A DNA stretch of 64,000 nt from an uncultured Eubacteriales bacterium (GTDB taxonomy: Bacteria > Bacillota > Clostridia > Oscillospirales > CAG-272). Under the pieces are notes generated by a model that did no database searches, had not been told where the DNA came from, and was given only the letters and a program-made list of their open reading frames with translations. Positions within the stretch are counted from its first letter, which is position 1. Every line of letters begins with the position of its first letter. Shown piece by piece: positions 17,513 through 27,024 of this stretch. The stretch covers positions 36,204-100,203 of the forward strand of contig CAKSQF010000008.1 in assembly GCA_934486825.1 (NCBI GenBank), in the 5' to 3' direction. Position numbers and translations under genes: made by a program.

Positions 17513-18846
17513 GAGGAAGGTTCCTCTCTGTTTTCAAGCGTTGTGAACTTGGTGTATTTGCCGAACCAGCCCACCTCGACCTTGCCGGTTCCGCCGTGGC
17601 GGTTTTTGGCGATGATAACCTCCGCCGTGTTCTGCTTTTCTGGGTCATCTTTGTAATATTCGTCACGGTAGAGGAAGAGAACGACATCGGCATCCTGTTC
17701 GATTGCACCCGAGTCACGCAGATCGGAAAGCATAGGACGTTTGTCTGTTCTCGATTCGGGTCCTCGCGAGAGCTGCGCACAGCATATAACGGGTACGCGA
17801 AGCTCTTTTGCCATAACCTTGAGATTACGCGAAATGTCGGCAACCTCCTGTACGCGGTTTTCTATTTTCCTGTCCGACTGCATAAGACCGAGATAATCGA
17901 CAACGACAAGTCCCAGATTTTTTACCCGTCTGAGCTTGGATTTCATTCCGGTGACCGTGATGTTGGTTGTATCATCAATGTATATTTCGGTTTCGGCGAG
18001 AATGGAAGATGCGTCTGCAAGCTTTGACCAGTCGTCAGTGGACAGCATGCCGCTCCTCATTGTGTTGCTTTCTATGAGTGCCTCCGATGAGAGCATTCTC
18101 GATACAAGCTGTTCCTTTGACATCTCAAGCGAGAAAATGCAGACGGTTTTGTTGGATTTTTTTGCAACATTCGTTGCAACATTGAGCGCAAATGACGTTT
18201 TACCCATGCCTGGTCGCGCACCGACAAGGACAAGATCGCTTTTTCCCATACCGACAAGAACATTGTCGAGCATCGAAAATCCTGTCGGAACTCCGACCGC
18301 CTCTTCCTTGTTGTCGGCAACATCCTTTATCTGCTGATATGTGCCGAGAATGACGTCCCGTATGTGGGAAAAATCGTGCTGCTCCTTGGTCTGAGCTATT
18401 TCAAATACCTTTGCTTCCGCCTGATTGATTATGTCGGACGCGCTGTCCTGCGCCGAATACGCATCCTCTGTGATCTCTTCTGTTACCTTTATAAGGCGTC
18501 GGAGAAGACTTTTGTCACGCACTATCGTCGCATAATCCTTTATGTTGCTTGTCGAAGGAACTGTATCTACCAGCGTGTGAATATAACTTTTGGATTGCTC
18601 GGAATCGTATACATTATTCTGAACAAGAACATCCATAAGCGTTACCGGATCAATGCGACGGCTTTGCAGAAAGAGCCGTTGCATCGCGGAATAAATCTCA
18701 CGGTGTTCGTCAATGTAGAAATCATCGGCAGCGATAATGGTGGCTATTTCGTTCAGTGATTCCGGATCGATAAGGATCGATCCGAGTACCGATTGCTCCG
18801 CTTCCAGGGAAAACGGAAGTTTTCTGACTGCTATGTCGGTTGCCAT
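17509..18846 (-). CDS. dnaB: Replicative DNA helicase DnaB
   Basis: The hexameric 5'-3' helicase of the replication fork (DnaC in Bacillus naming). The N-terminal domain begins LPFSLEAEQSVLGSIL; the RecA-like domain has Walker A GARPGMGKTSFALN, the Walker B VVVDYLGLMQ and the CAQLSRGPESR arginine-finger region. It is 445 residues, normal size. No intein or insertion is present. It follows rplI by 25 bases, as in Bacillus (rplI-dnaC). Confidence 0.95.
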   Translation of the reverse strand: MATDIAVRKLPFSLEAEQSVLGSILIDPESLNEIATIIAADDFYIDEHREIYSAMQRLFLQSRRIDPVTLMDVLVQNNVYDSEQSKSYIHTLVDTVPSTSNIKDYATIVRDKSLLRRLIKVTEEITEDAYSAQDSASDIINQAEAKVFEIAQTKEQHDFSHIRDVILGTYQQIKDVADNKEEAVGVPTGFSMLDNVLVGMGKSDLVLVGARPGMGKTSFALNVATNVAKKSNKTVCIFSLEMSKEQLVSRMLSSEALIESNTMRSGMLSTDDWSKLADASSILAETEIYIDDTTNITVTGMKSKLRRVKNLGLVVVDYLGLMQSDRKIENRVQEVADISRNLKVMAKELRVPVICCAQLSRGPESRTDKRPMLSDLRDSGAIEQDADVVLFLYRDEYYKDDPEKQNTAEVIIAKNRHGGTGKVEVGWFGKYTKFTTLENREEPSS

Positions 18847-18871
18847 AAAGCCTGTTTTCTTTCCTTTTTGT

Positions 18872-19321
18872 TTATTTTACGTTGTGTACTTCGACCTTTA
18901 TCTTTGCCGTGACATCCGGATACAACTTGATATCAAGTGTGTAGATTCCGTAATTTTTGATCGGCTTGTCAAGGAGTATTTTCCTTTTGTCGATCGAAAC
19001 TCCGAATTTCTGAGTAAGCTTTTCGGCAATTTCCTTGGATGTCACCGATCCGTAAAGCTTTGTGTCACTGCCGGAAGCAATGGCAAAATCGATCATTGTT
19101 CCGTTGAGCTTTGCGGCAAGCTTTTCCGCCTCCGCACGCTCGGTTGCAAGCCTGAACTGCTGTGCTTCGTTCTTGCTTTTTATTTCGTTCAGCGCTTTCG
19201 CGTCCGCCTCTATCGCAAGCTTCTTCGGGAAGAGAAAATTACGCGCATATCCGTCGGATACGTTGATTATGTCCCCCTTTTTTCCCTGTGATTTAACGTC
19301 CTGTGTTAAAATTACTTTCAT
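18872..19321 (-). CDS. rplI: 50S ribosomal protein L9
   Basis: L9 bridges the L1 stalk base of the large ribosomal subunit and influences frame maintenance. The N-terminal rRNA-binding domain has MKVILTQDVKSQGKKGDIINVSDGYARNFL, followed by the long connecting helix and the C-terminal domain (GSVTSKEIAEKL). 149 residues is typical. AGAGG precedes the ATG. It lies 61 bases after the gdpP gene in the conserved yybS-gdpP-rplI-dnaB order. Confidence 0.96.
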   Translation of the reverse strand: MKVILTQDVKSQGKKGDIINVSDGYARNFLFPKKLAIEADAKALNEIKSKNEAQQFRLATERAEAEKLAAKLNGTMIDFAIASGSDTKLYGSVTSKEIAEKLTQKFGVSIDKRKILLDKPIKNYGIYTLDIKLYPDVTAKIKVEVHNVK

Positions 19322-19382
19322 AAATGTACCTCTTTCTGTTGTTTATTTGACCTTTGATACTGTTTGACCGAATGTCGGGCTG

Positions 19383-21419
19383 TCAGTTGTTTTCAACTTT
19401 GTTCAGCTCTTCGTCAAGGAATTTGTCAATCGATGATTTCAACGCCTCGACTACCGAACCGATGTCGGCATAGCCCTCCGGCTGTGCGCCCGCGGCATTG
19501 AAGTGACCGCCGCCTCCGAGTCTGCGCAGGATGGCTTCGACATTGATGTCGCCGGATGATCTTGCCGATATTCTGAAGCTTTTTCCGATACGGAGAATGA
19601 CGAAGGATGCCTCTATGTTTTCAACCGAGAGAAGCCTGTCGGCAATCTTTGCACCGAGCGTTATGTCGGATTCGACATTGTCGTCCATGTCATTGCGGGC
19701 AATCATGATGTGATCGCGGTAGGGCGATTTGTCTATAACAAATCTGGATTCGCGCGACATTTCGTTCAGATCGGTTCTGAACATGTCGTATGTTTCCGCC
19801 GGATCGCCGGTTCCTCTGAGATATCTTGCCGATTCGAATGTCCTGACACCGGTGTTGATAACAAAGTGCTTTGTGTCAAGCACGATGCCGGCGTACATGA
19901 GATTTGCCTCCTGTGACCGCAGCAATTTGTCATCGACCTGCTCAATGATTTCGGACACAAGCTCGCACGCCGATGAAGCCGACGGCTCAATGTAGCTTAG
20001 CAGCGGGGTGGTGGTAAATTCTTCGGTCATTCTGTGATGATCGATGTATACAATGTCGCCGATCCTGTCAACAAGCTCCGGAACCTCAAGCTGGAGCCTG
20101 TTGTTTACATCGCAGATGATAAGCAGTGTGTTTTTTCCGATCAGATCAAATGATTGAGTCGGGGTGATAAAGATGTCGTTGTATTCGCTGAGACTGCTCA
20201 GAATAGGGAAGCATTTTGCAATATTCGGACAGTTCCGGTCGATGATAATGTTGCACGGAATACTGAGATGCATGCATAGCCTCGCAATGCCGACACATGA
20301 ACCGATGCTGTCAAAGTCGGGATTGCGGTGTCCCATTATAAGAACATTTTCCGATTTGCAGATGTATGCAGACAGCGCACGTGCAATCGTCTGTGATTTT
20401 ACCGATGAACGCTTCTGGGAAGTTTTTGTGATACCGCCGAAATAGTAGCTGAATCTGTCGGTTTTGACGATAGCCTGGTCTCCGCCTTTGGCAAGGGCAA
20501 AGCGGAGAGCGGAATAAGCGTTGTCGCGCTTTTCGCTGATCGTGGCTCCGACATTCGAGGTTCCGACCGAAATGGTAATCGGCAGATAGTTTGCGCCGAT
20601 CCTGATTTCTCGTATCTTGTCGAGTATGTCGAATTTGTTGTCGATGAACAGCTTGAGATATTTCGCCTTGTAAAGCATTATATACTTGTCTCTCTCATAG
20701 CTGATGAGTATTCCCGAGACGCTTGCAGCCCAGTCGTAGAGTATCTTCTCCGCGTCTGCCGTTGCACTGCCGAGATGGTCCTTTTCGATCTGCGACAGTT
20801 CTTCGAGATTGTCAATGTAAATATACGCTATGAGTGTGTCGTTTTCGGCAAGCTCCTGCTTTTTGTTTTCAAGCTCGGTAACGTCATACCAGACCGTTAT
20901 GTAGAGCGGGTCGGAAGTCTCGTTAAGCAGTAAACCGTCTATACTGTAATTTTTTCCGTCAACCGTAATGAGGCATCTCTTTCCGCTGTCTATGGTTGAT
21001 TTGACCGAATCAATACCGATGTCGGCAATGTCCGAAAATTTCCGCGTATTTGTTCCGGCGCTGTCGGATATTTTTCTGAATGAACTGTTTCCCCATCGGA
21101 TGACGCCGTGCAGATCGCACGCCACTATCGGAGCGCTTACGGAATTGTAGAGAAGCGCGTTTATGTCCTGCGTATAATTCCCGGCAATGTCGGGTATCGT
21201 TCCGGATGAAATACGCCTTTGGTCGATAATCGTGAAAATCAGGGTCACGGCAAGAACGTAAAGAAGCAGTGCGGCAAAAACATATAGAATCGGTCCGCCT
21301 CCGGTATGAGAGCCTGTTATCGATATGAAATAAGCAATGAGTAATGCCGGAACGGTCAGAACAGCAAGACGCGATATGTTTGACCTGAAAATTTTTTTTA
21401 TTTTGTTTTTCATCTCCAC
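19383..21419 (-). CDS. gdpP: Cyclic-di-AMP phosphodiesterase GdpP
   Basis: GdpP degrades c-di-AMP, controlling potassium and wall homeostasis. In order: two membrane helices (about 15-33 and 40-62), a PAS domain (about 85-150, NSVSAPIVACDLHGVIRWGN), a degenerate GGDEF domain (about 170-300) and the DHH/DHHA1 phosphodiesterase. Catalytic motifs are IMGHRNPDFDSIG, IIDRN, VDHH-like YIDHHRM and GGGGHFNAAG. 678 residues is usual. The start may be the GTG at 21419, best spaced from AAAGGA, or the ATG six bases later. Its neighbours yybS and rplI fit the family. Confidence 0.94.
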   Translation of the reverse strand: MEMKNKIKKIFRSNISRLAVLTVPALLIAYFISITGSHTGGGPILYVFAALLLYVLAVTLIFTIIDQRRISSGTIPDIAGNYTQDINALLYNSVSAPIVACDLHGVIRWGNSSFRKISDSAGTNTRKFSDIADIGIDSVKSTIDSGKRCLITVDGKNYSIDGLLLNETSDPLYITVWYDVTELENKKQELAENDTLIAYIYIDNLEELSQIEKDHLGSATADAEKILYDWAASVSGILISYERDKYIMLYKAKYLKLFIDNKFDILDKIREIRIGANYLPITISVGTSNVGATISEKRDNAYSALRFALAKGGDQAIVKTDRFSYYFGGITKTSQKRSSVKSQTIARALSAYICKSENVLIMGHRNPDFDSIGSCVGIARLCMHLSIPCNIIIDRNCPNIAKCFPILSSLSEYNDIFITPTQSFDLIGKNTLLIICDVNNRLQLEVPELVDRIGDIVYIDHHRMTEEFTTTPLLSYIEPSASSACELVSEIIEQVDDKLLRSQEANLMYAGIVLDTKHFVINTGVRTFESARYLRGTGDPAETYDMFRTDLNEMSRESRFVIDKSPYRDHIMIARNDMDDNVESDITLGAKIADRLLSVENIEASFVILRIGKSFRISARSSGDINVEAILRRLGGGGHFNAAGAQPEGYADIGSVVEALKSSIDKFLDEELNKVENN

Positions 21420-21471
21420 ATAAATCCTTTCGTCCTTTTGTCAAACCTGCGGATCGGTCGGTAAAAAATCG

Positions 21472-22521
21472 TCATTTGCGTTGTCCTTCATTGCGTAGTT
21501 TTATCAGATAACCGTTTGCTCCCGAAATCGCGAGGAAAAACGGGACGAATATCGGATTGCAGCAGGCAACCATCGCGATTATTGCAATAAGCATTACAGC
21601 CTGAGGCTGACGTTGCTTTATCATAGACCATATGCGCCTGAAGCCGAAGGAACAGCATGACGGCAAAGTCAGCAGGGCAATGTTTCCGAAGCCGAAAATA
21701 AGAGCGGTGATTACCGAAGATTCGGAAAACAGAGATACCGTTTCGAGCAGTGTGACGGCAAGAGCCGAAACATTGAAGGACCATGCAACCGACTTTGTGG
21801 GACCGAGCAACCAGTCGGTCATACGACGCCTGCCCCTGGCGTAGCCCATGAGAACCAGCCTGAATATGCCGAGCGCAATGTGCACGGCGACCGAAGCCGA
21901 GATATAAAGGATGCTCGGTGAGAGCAGCTTCATATAGACAATGATCGTGTCGGCATATGCGGCAATTTCGTCCTTGCCGAGAACCGCCGATATTTCGCTG
22001 CCGGATACATCAAGAGTTGATATGATCTCGGTGATCTGACTTCTCAGCCCGTTTTCGATTTCCTTCAGAACCGAAAGATCAAGCCTGCCGTAATAACCGT
22101 AAACAGCGACCGCAATGATACCGATGTAAAGCAGACATATAAGAACAGAGCCGACGGTTTCGGTAAAAAGACGTGATTTCAGCCTGTATACCGAAAGGGT
22201 CATTGCAAGGGCAACGAGCGCATATCCGCCCGAAAAAACGGTCTGAATGTCGAATCTGCCGTTTATAATGAATGATATGCCAGCGGAGAGGGCAACCGAT
22301 GATACCGCGCATACGAGGGAGACGACCACCATCTTTTTTTCATTCGTTCCCGGAAGCGATATGAGCGCAATCATTGCCGTAATTATTGCGATAAGTGCGG
22401 TGATCGGTCCGTTTCCGATGATGCCGGATGCCGCCCCGGATAAAACCGAAACCGCAAGCAGTATGAAAGCGGTGGTTCTTGACGGCATATCGGGTGCGAT
22501 CTTTGTGTTTCTGGAATCCAT
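21472..22521 (-). CDS. YybS-like DUF2232 membrane protein
   Basis: A 349-residue protein with about eight to nine hydrophobic segments. Position ahead of gdpP and rplI matches yybS of Bacillus, and the layout (a soluble loop with LKEIENGLRSQITEIISTLD in the middle, GNIALLTLPS near the end) fits the DUF2232 family. Function is unknown; some relatives look like energy-coupling transporter S components. It has AGAGG before the ATG and a good minus-strand promoter. Confidence 0.78.
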   Translation of the reverse strand: MDSRNTKIAPDMPSRTTAFILLAVSVLSGAASGIIGNGPITALIAIITAMIALISLPGTNEKKMVVVSLVCAVSSVALSAGISFIINGRFDIQTVFSGGYALVALAMTLSVYRLKSRLFTETVGSVLICLLYIGIIAVAVYGYYGRLDLSVLKEIENGLRSQITEIISTLDVSGSEISAVLGKDEIAAYADTIIVYMKLLSPSILYISASVAVHIALGIFRLVLMGYARGRRRMTDWLLGPTKSVAWSFNVSALAVTLLETVSLFSESSVITALIFGFGNIALLTLPSCCSFGFRRIWSMIKQRQPQAVMLIAIIAMVACCNPIFVPFFLAISGANGYLIKLRNEGQRK

Positions 22522-22562
22522 AAAAACCTCTTTGTGCTTTGACAGTTTGTCCCTATTGCTTC

Positions 22563-22591
22563 ATTATATCATACAAAATATCAAATGTAAA
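22563..22591 (-). promoter_or_regulatory. Promoter of the yybS-gdpP-rplI-dnaB-tilS-ftsH operon
   Basis: On the minus strand TTTACA (22591-22586) and TATAAT (22568-22563) are 17 bases apart. It lies back to back with the flavin reductase promoter, only about 20 bases away. Confidence 0.8.
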
Positions 22592-22611
22592 GCAATTTTG
22601 AAGAAAATCTA

Positions 22612-22640
22612 TTGACGAAATGCGAAAAAAAGTATATAAT
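22612..22640 (+). promoter_or_regulatory. Promoter of the flavin reductase gene
   Basis: TTGACG at 22612-22617 and TATAAT at 22635-22640 with a 17-base spacer. Transcription should start near 22647, which rules out start codons before that point. Confidence 0.82.
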
Positions 22641-22664
22641 GACCGTATACGGACGGAGAATGAT

Positions 22665-22698
22665 CGCTCCGGGAAGGGAAGCTTCCGTATCGGGAGCG
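22665..22698 (+). promoter_or_regulatory. Leader hairpin of the flavin reductase mRNA
   Basis: CGCTCC pairs with GGAGCG and, inside it, GGAAG pairs with CTTCC. The structure forms about 20 bases after the expected transcript start and ends about 12 bases before the likely ATG, so it could affect translation. No known riboswitch is recognised. Confidence 0.45.
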
Positions 22699-22710
22699 CA
22701 GGTTGTTGCC

Positions 22711-23226
22711 ATGTCGGGATTCAAAAGCAAAGAACTGTCGGAAATTACAGGTAATGTATTCGACGATATAGGAAAAAAATGGTTGATAATCGGCTGTAAA
22801 GACCGTAAAAACGAAAGAATAAACCTCATGACGGCAAGTTGGGGGCTGATGGGAGTGCTGTGGGGAAAACCCGTGTGTACTGTCTTTGTACGCCCCGGCA
22901 GGTATACAAGAGAACTTATAGACGACACAGATATCTTTACAGTTTCGCTTTTTGATGAAAAATACCGCCGTGAGCTGAATATCTGCGGTAAGAAAAGCGG
23001 GCATGACACCGACAAGGTGGAACTGTGTAACTTTACGCCCTTCGAAAAAGACGGGTTCTGTGCCGTGGAGGAAGCCGAGCGCGTTTATTTGCTGAAAAAA
23101 ATATATACCGACAGACTTAAAGTCGATAATTTTCTTGACGATTCGATAGACGGAAGATGGTATCCGCTGAAGGATTACCACAACGTCTATGTGTGCGAGA
23201 TAGTCGGTGTACTTGAAAAAGAGTAA
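22711..23226 (+). CDS. Flavin reductase-like FMN-binding protein
   Basis: The protein has the flavin reductase (FMN-binding split barrel) layout: ITGNVFDDIGKKWLIIGCKD, then NLMTASWGLMGVLWGKPVCTVFVRPGRYT and FTVSLFDEKYRRELNICGKKSG. In this family the barrel binds FMN and transfers electrons from NAD(P)H or rubredoxin-like donors. The frame is open from 22612, but the promoter there makes that start impossible; ATG at 22711 begins at the expected domain edge (MSGFKSKELSEIT) and gives 171 residues. An ATG at 22660 is the alternative. It has its own promoter and ends 22 bases before rimM. Confidence 0.85.
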   Translation: MSGFKSKELSEITGNVFDDIGKKWLIIGCKDRKNERINLMTASWGLMGVLWGKPVCTVFVRPGRYTRELIDDTDIFTVSLFDEKYRRELNICGKKSGHDTDKVELCNFTPFEKDGFCAVEEAERVYLLKKIYTDRLKVDNFLDDSIDGRWYPLKDYHNVYVCEIVGVLEKE

Positions 23227-23248
23227 AAAATAACGGAAAGAGTTTTTT

Positions 23249-23761
23249 ATGAAAAAATACCTTGAAGCGGGCAGGGTGGAGAGAGTCCATGGGGTTGCGG
23301 GCGATGTTACCGTAAGCTGCCTCTGCGATACTACCGCCGTTTTTGCGGGACTTAAGAGAATATTTACCGAAACGGGCGGCTGCTACAAAGAATTTGCAAT
23401 TACAAGAAACGTGCATCTTAACGGAGATGCCATGCTTGTACATCTTGACGGAATAGATTCGAGAGAGGATGCAATGCGGATCAAAGGGAAATACCTTTTT
23501 GCTGTCCGTGACGACCTGCCCGCTCTCCCGGACGGTACATATTTCATTGCCGATCTTATCGGACTTCCGGTTATTGATGCCGCGGACGGTACCGTTTACG
23601 GCAGACTTACCGATGTTTGTAACTACGGTGCCTCGGATGTCTATGAGATCAGCTCGGACGACGGTAAAAAGGTTCTGTTTCCGGCTGTCGGAGAGTTCAT
23701 AGAAAAAACCGACCTTGAAAACGGAATTTACGTAAAACCGATCAAGGGGATGTTTTCATGA
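23249..23761 (+). CDS. rimM: 16S rRNA processing protein RimM
   Basis: RimM helps mature the 3' domain of the 30S subunit by binding S19. The N-terminal barrel opens with EAGRVERVHGVAGDVTVSC, the second domain is a PRC-type barrel (YFIADLIGLPVIDAADGTVYGRLTDV), ending VLFPAVGEFIEKTDLENGIYVKPIKGM. 170 residues is typical. The stop overlaps the trmD start (ATGA), the universal rimM-trmD arrangement; here rpsP and rplS are not adjacent. Confidence 0.94.
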   Translation: MKKYLEAGRVERVHGVAGDVTVSCLCDTTAVFAGLKRIFTETGGCYKEFAITRNVHLNGDAMLVHLDGIDSREDAMRIKGKYLFAVRDDLPALPDGTYFIADLIGLPVIDAADGTVYGRLTDVCNYGASDVYEISSDDGKKVLFPAVGEFIEKTDLENGIYVKPIKGMFS

Positions 23762-24432
23762 GGTTCGATGTCCTGACTCTTTTTCCCGGACTTATCGAAT
23801 CGGTGACTGATTCGAGCATAGTCGGTCGGGCGAAAAAAGAGGGACTGATAGAGGTTTTTGCACACGATATAAGAGATTTTTCGACCGACAGGCACAGACG
23901 CGTCGATGACACGCCGTACGGAGGCGGAATGGGAATGCTTATGGCGGCACCGCCGGTGTGCGATTGTTTTGACAGTGTACGCAGGTCGCAGACCGGAAGT
24001 TCCCGTTGCGTTTATATGTCGCCGCAGGGTAAGGTCCTTACCCAGCGGCATGCCGCCGAACTGCTCCGCTATGATAATCTGACGATAGTCTGCGGACATT
24101 ATGAGGGGATTGACCGCAGAGCCATTGATGAGATAGTCGATGAAGAAATATCGATCGGCGACTATGTGCTTACCGGAGGCGAGCTTCCCGCGTGTATACT
24201 TATAGATGTGATGTCGCGGATGATCGACGGGGTCCTGTCAGACAGGGAATGCTTCGAAAATGAAAGCATTATGTGCGGAGGGCTTGAATATCCGCAGTAT
24301 ACAAGACCGGTTGAATTTCGAGGCAGGACAGTTCCGGAGGTTCTCAGAAACGGAGATCATGCCGAGATTGAAAAGTGGCGGAAAAAGGCAGCGCTTGAGC
24401 TGACGAAGAAAAACAGACCCGATCTGCTGTGA
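23758..24432 (+). CDS. trmD: tRNA (guanine(37)-N1)-methyltransferase
   Basis: TrmD methylates G37 next to the anticodon and prevents frameshifting. The knotted SPOUT fold is seen in FDVLTLFPGLIES, the TPYGGGMGMLM loop, VYMSPQGKVLTQRHA, VCGHYEGIDRR and EISIGDYVLTGGELPA. 224 residues is slightly short of the usual 240 but all motifs are present. It overlaps rimM by four bases. Confidence 0.95.
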   Translation: MRFDVLTLFPGLIESVTDSSIVGRAKKEGLIEVFAHDIRDFSTDRHRRVDDTPYGGGMGMLMAAPPVCDCFDSVRRSQTGSSRCVYMSPQGKVLTQRHAAELLRYDNLTIVCGHYEGIDRRAIDEIVDEEISIGDYVLTGGELPACILIDVMSRMIDGVLSDRECFENESIMCGGLEYPQYTRPVEFRGRTVPEVLRNGDHAEIEKWRKKAALELTKKNRPDLL

Positions 24433-24468
24433 AAACCGGCATAAACACCGAGAAAGGAGTGGTTGAAA

Positions 24469-26445
24469 ATGAAGAAAAGAAGCAACCCCGACAGCGGTAA
24501 AGGATATACCGTGTGGGGGAGTATATGCGGCTTTTTCGATAACCGCTTTTTTTCGCTTTGTAAAAACAGTATTTTCGGACGTTTTTTCGGTTCCTGCGGC
24601 AGATTCGAAAAATCGGTGGAAGACTCCTTTTTCGTGCGTAATATTGATGATCTGAAGAAAAAACACTACAAAAACAAGTATCACCCGAAAAGAGAGCTCG
24701 GAACCGAACAGATCGATCCGAATCTTAAAATATATAACCGACGCACTCTGCGCGTTCCTGTCAGCGAACGCTTCAGGATTGCCGCCGCAGATAACAGGAT
24801 CATCTCGGCAGCCGACAGACTGCGGGAATCGGTGCGTACCGCACCTGCATCGGTGCTCGGAGTTTTTGTTTTCTCTCTGTCGATTTTGTCGGTAATTATA
24901 CAGATGCTCTGCTTCCTGTTCGGAAATGACGGCTCGGGACGGATTTTCGAGATGTGTGTGGGATTCCTGCTGCTGGTGGTGTCTGTCCCGATAATGACAA
25001 AAAATGATGTGACTCTTTTTGATTACCTGACCGGAAGCAGATTCGGCGGGAAAATACTCACCTCGCTTTTCGGTCTTGAGGATAAATATTATTTTGCTTC
25101 CGGACATGCACGCAAGCATGTCTCGCACCTTAACTTTCCGGCATTTGTCCTCGGTATGCTGCTCGGAATACTGACACTGCGGTTTTCGGTGATAACCGTG
25201 CTGCTTGTCGCGGCTGTTGTCTTTTTTCTTGTTGCGGTCGTGCGTGTTCCCGAAGCCGGACTTCTCGTTTATTTCTTTTTCCTGCCGTTTTTCGGACTCC
25301 TGCCGAACGGAGAAAAGGCGGGTACTGCATTTCTGTTTTTTATTACGGTGTCATTTCTCGCAAGAGCGGTGCTCGGAAACAGAACCGTAAGATTCGACGT
25401 GATTGATTATCTGTTTGCCGTGTGCGCCGCTTTCTTTGCACTCGGCGAGCTGGTTACACCGTATAACGGAGCGTCCGCGTTTTCCGCTGTTTTTTCGTGT
25501 TGGGCTGTTTACTTCCTGTCGGTAAATATGCTTTCCGCGGGAGGCTGGCTTGACAAGCTTCTGGCTTGTATATCCGCTTCATCGATAATTGTCAGCGCAT
25601 TCGGTATATGTCAGGCAATAGTGACGGGCAAAAAATCGGTATCATCTGTTTTTGAAAGCCCGGATCTGCTGTTTGTTTATCTGTCGATAGCCGTCTTTGC
25701 TTCGTTTGCATTGGCACGGAGCCGAAGACTTCCCGCATGGTTCTTGTTTGTGTCGGTGTCGTTTTCCGCAGTTTGTATGCTCCTCTCGGGGAAGGGCTGT
25801 CTCATCGCGGCGCTTCTTTTGGGCTGTCTGACGGCATCGGCTGTCTGCAGAAAAAAAGTCGCTTCCGTTCTGTTTCTGTTTCTGATTTGTCTGCCGCTCG
25901 CTTTGCCGTTTGTGTCACCGGACATCTCGGACAAGCTGTTGTCGGCACTTTCCTTCAACAATGAAAGTTTTGCGGCAACAGGCGCCGCATGGAGAAAGGC
26001 GATTGAAATAGCGGGACTGAATCCGCTCGGCGGAATCGGTCTGTCGGAGGGCAATTCCGGTATGGCGTATGCGGCGGTGTCGGGTACCGGAGATATACCG
26101 ACCGGTGGTCCGCACAGTATTTTTCTCGGCATACTGATGTCGTCCGGCGCAGTCGGTGTCCTTGTTTTTGTAAGCGTGCTGCTTGTTTATGTGAGAAAAG
26201 GATTTACTTTTTACGGCAGGACAAGAGGGCTGAGCAACGAAATCGAAATATTTTGTCCATGCTTTTCCGCCTTTTTTACCGCTTTTTTGTGCGGAAACTT
26301 TGTCTGGTTTTTTGAATCTTCCGCATGTACCGGATTGTTTTTCGGATTTATCGGAATATCGCTTGCTCTGATGCGGAAAACCGAAAACAACGAAATACAG
26401 TATAAGGACGAACTTACACCGACATACGGCGAAATGTTGCTGTGA
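24469..26445 (+). CDS. O-antigen ligase-like membrane protein
   Basis: A 658-residue protein with a basic cytoplasmic N-terminus of about 120 residues and roughly twelve membrane helices. The region near residues 500-560 has GLNPLGGIGLSEGN and GGPHSIFLGILMSSGAVGVL, the Wzy_C/RfaL pattern with a conserved His (PHS). Such proteins polymerise or ligate surface glycans. AAAGGAG is correctly spaced for the ATG at 24469; a TTG two codons earlier is too close. Two small anchored proteins follow within one operon. The long N-terminal tail is unusual. Enzyme or transporter remains unclear. Confidence 0.75.
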   Translation: MKKRSNPDSGKGYTVWGSICGFFDNRFFSLCKNSIFGRFFGSCGRFEKSVEDSFFVRNIDDLKKKHYKNKYHPKRELGTEQIDPNLKIYNRRTLRVPVSERFRIAAADNRIISAADRLRESVRTAPASVLGVFVFSLSILSVIIQMLCFLFGNDGSGRIFEMCVGFLLLVVSVPIMTKNDVTLFDYLTGSRFGGKILTSLFGLEDKYYFASGHARKHVSHLNFPAFVLGMLLGILTLRFSVITVLLVAAVVFFLVAVVRVPEAGLLVYFFFLPFFGLLPNGEKAGTAFLFFITVSFLARAVLGNRTVRFDVIDYLFAVCAAFFALGELVTPYNGASAFSAVFSCWAVYFLSVNMLSAGGWLDKLLACISASSIIVSAFGICQAIVTGKKSVSSVFESPDLLFVYLSIAVFASFALARSRRLPAWFLFVSVSFSAVCMLLSGKGCLIAALLLGCLTASAVCRKKVASVLFLFLICLPLALPFVSPDISDKLLSALSFNNESFAATGAAWRKAIEIAGLNPLGGIGLSEGNSGMAYAAVSGTGDIPTGGPHSIFLGILMSSGAVGVLVFVSVLLVYVRKGFTFYGRTRGLSNEIEIFCPCFSAFFTAFLCGNFVWFFESSACTGLFFGFIGISLALMRKTENNEIQYKDELTPTYGEMLL

Positions 26446-26467
26446 TTTGAAATGAGGAGGAATAAAG

Positions 26468-27022
26468 ATGGTTAAACCGGAAAAAAGACGCTTCGGCATA
26501 GTCGATACCGCAGTGCTTGTCGGGGTGATTCTGATTGCGGCGGCGATTGTCTATACTGTCGTTGTGCTTGTGTTCGGCGGATTCGACAGATTACCCTTTC
26601 CGTGGAATAATGATAAAAATACCGAAAAGATATCTCTGACCGTAAGAATGGAAGGGCTTGATGTAACGGTCTACCGTATCGAACCTTCGGGCGATGAAGC
26701 AGTCTGCGATTTTCTTTCGGTCGGAGATACGGTATATTGCGGCGAAAGCGCCGTCGGAACCGTCACCTCCGTGACATACGGCGATCATATGGTTTCAACC
26801 GGACGTGTTGACTCGCAGGGACAGCTTATATATGCGGCATATCCCGACAGTCTTGATCTTATAGTAACGATGGAGCTGAATGTCACAGCGGATGAGCGCG
26901 GATATAAGACCGAAAACGGATATCTGAATGTCGGTGATGAATTTGTTCTCGAGACAAAGAATTTCAGGATGGCGGCAACTGTCGAAATTATTTCCGGCAC
27001 GGGAAAATCGGAGGCTGATTGA
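26468..27022 (+). CDS. DUF4330-like membrane-anchored protein
   Basis: A short cytoplasmic start (KPEKRRFGIVDT), one membrane helix (about residues 13-38, AVLVGVILIAAAIVYTVVVLVF), then an extracytoplasmic beta-rich domain of about 145 residues ending TKNFRMAATVEIIS. The pattern (anchor plus GDTVYCGESAVGTVTSV and LNVGDEFVLETKN) matches DUF4330 as I recall it. Function unknown. AGGAGG precedes the ATG, and the end overlaps the next frame. Being between a Wzy-like protein and a paralogue suggests a shared surface-glycan job. Confidence 0.65.
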   Translation: MVKPEKRRFGIVDTAVLVGVILIAAAIVYTVVVLVFGGFDRLPFPWNNDKNTEKISLTVRMEGLDVTVYRIEPSGDEAVCDFLSVGDTVYCGESAVGTVTSVTYGDHMVSTGRVDSQGQLIYAAYPDSLDLIVTMELNVTADERGYKTENGYLNVGDEFVLETKNFRMAATVEIISGTGKSEAD

Positions 27023-27024
27023 TT

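Noticed and set aside
24238..25128. 296-codon minus-strand frame over trmD and the ligase-like gene
   Set aside because: Crosses two real genes on the other strand and has no promoter, ribosome site or recognisable domain.
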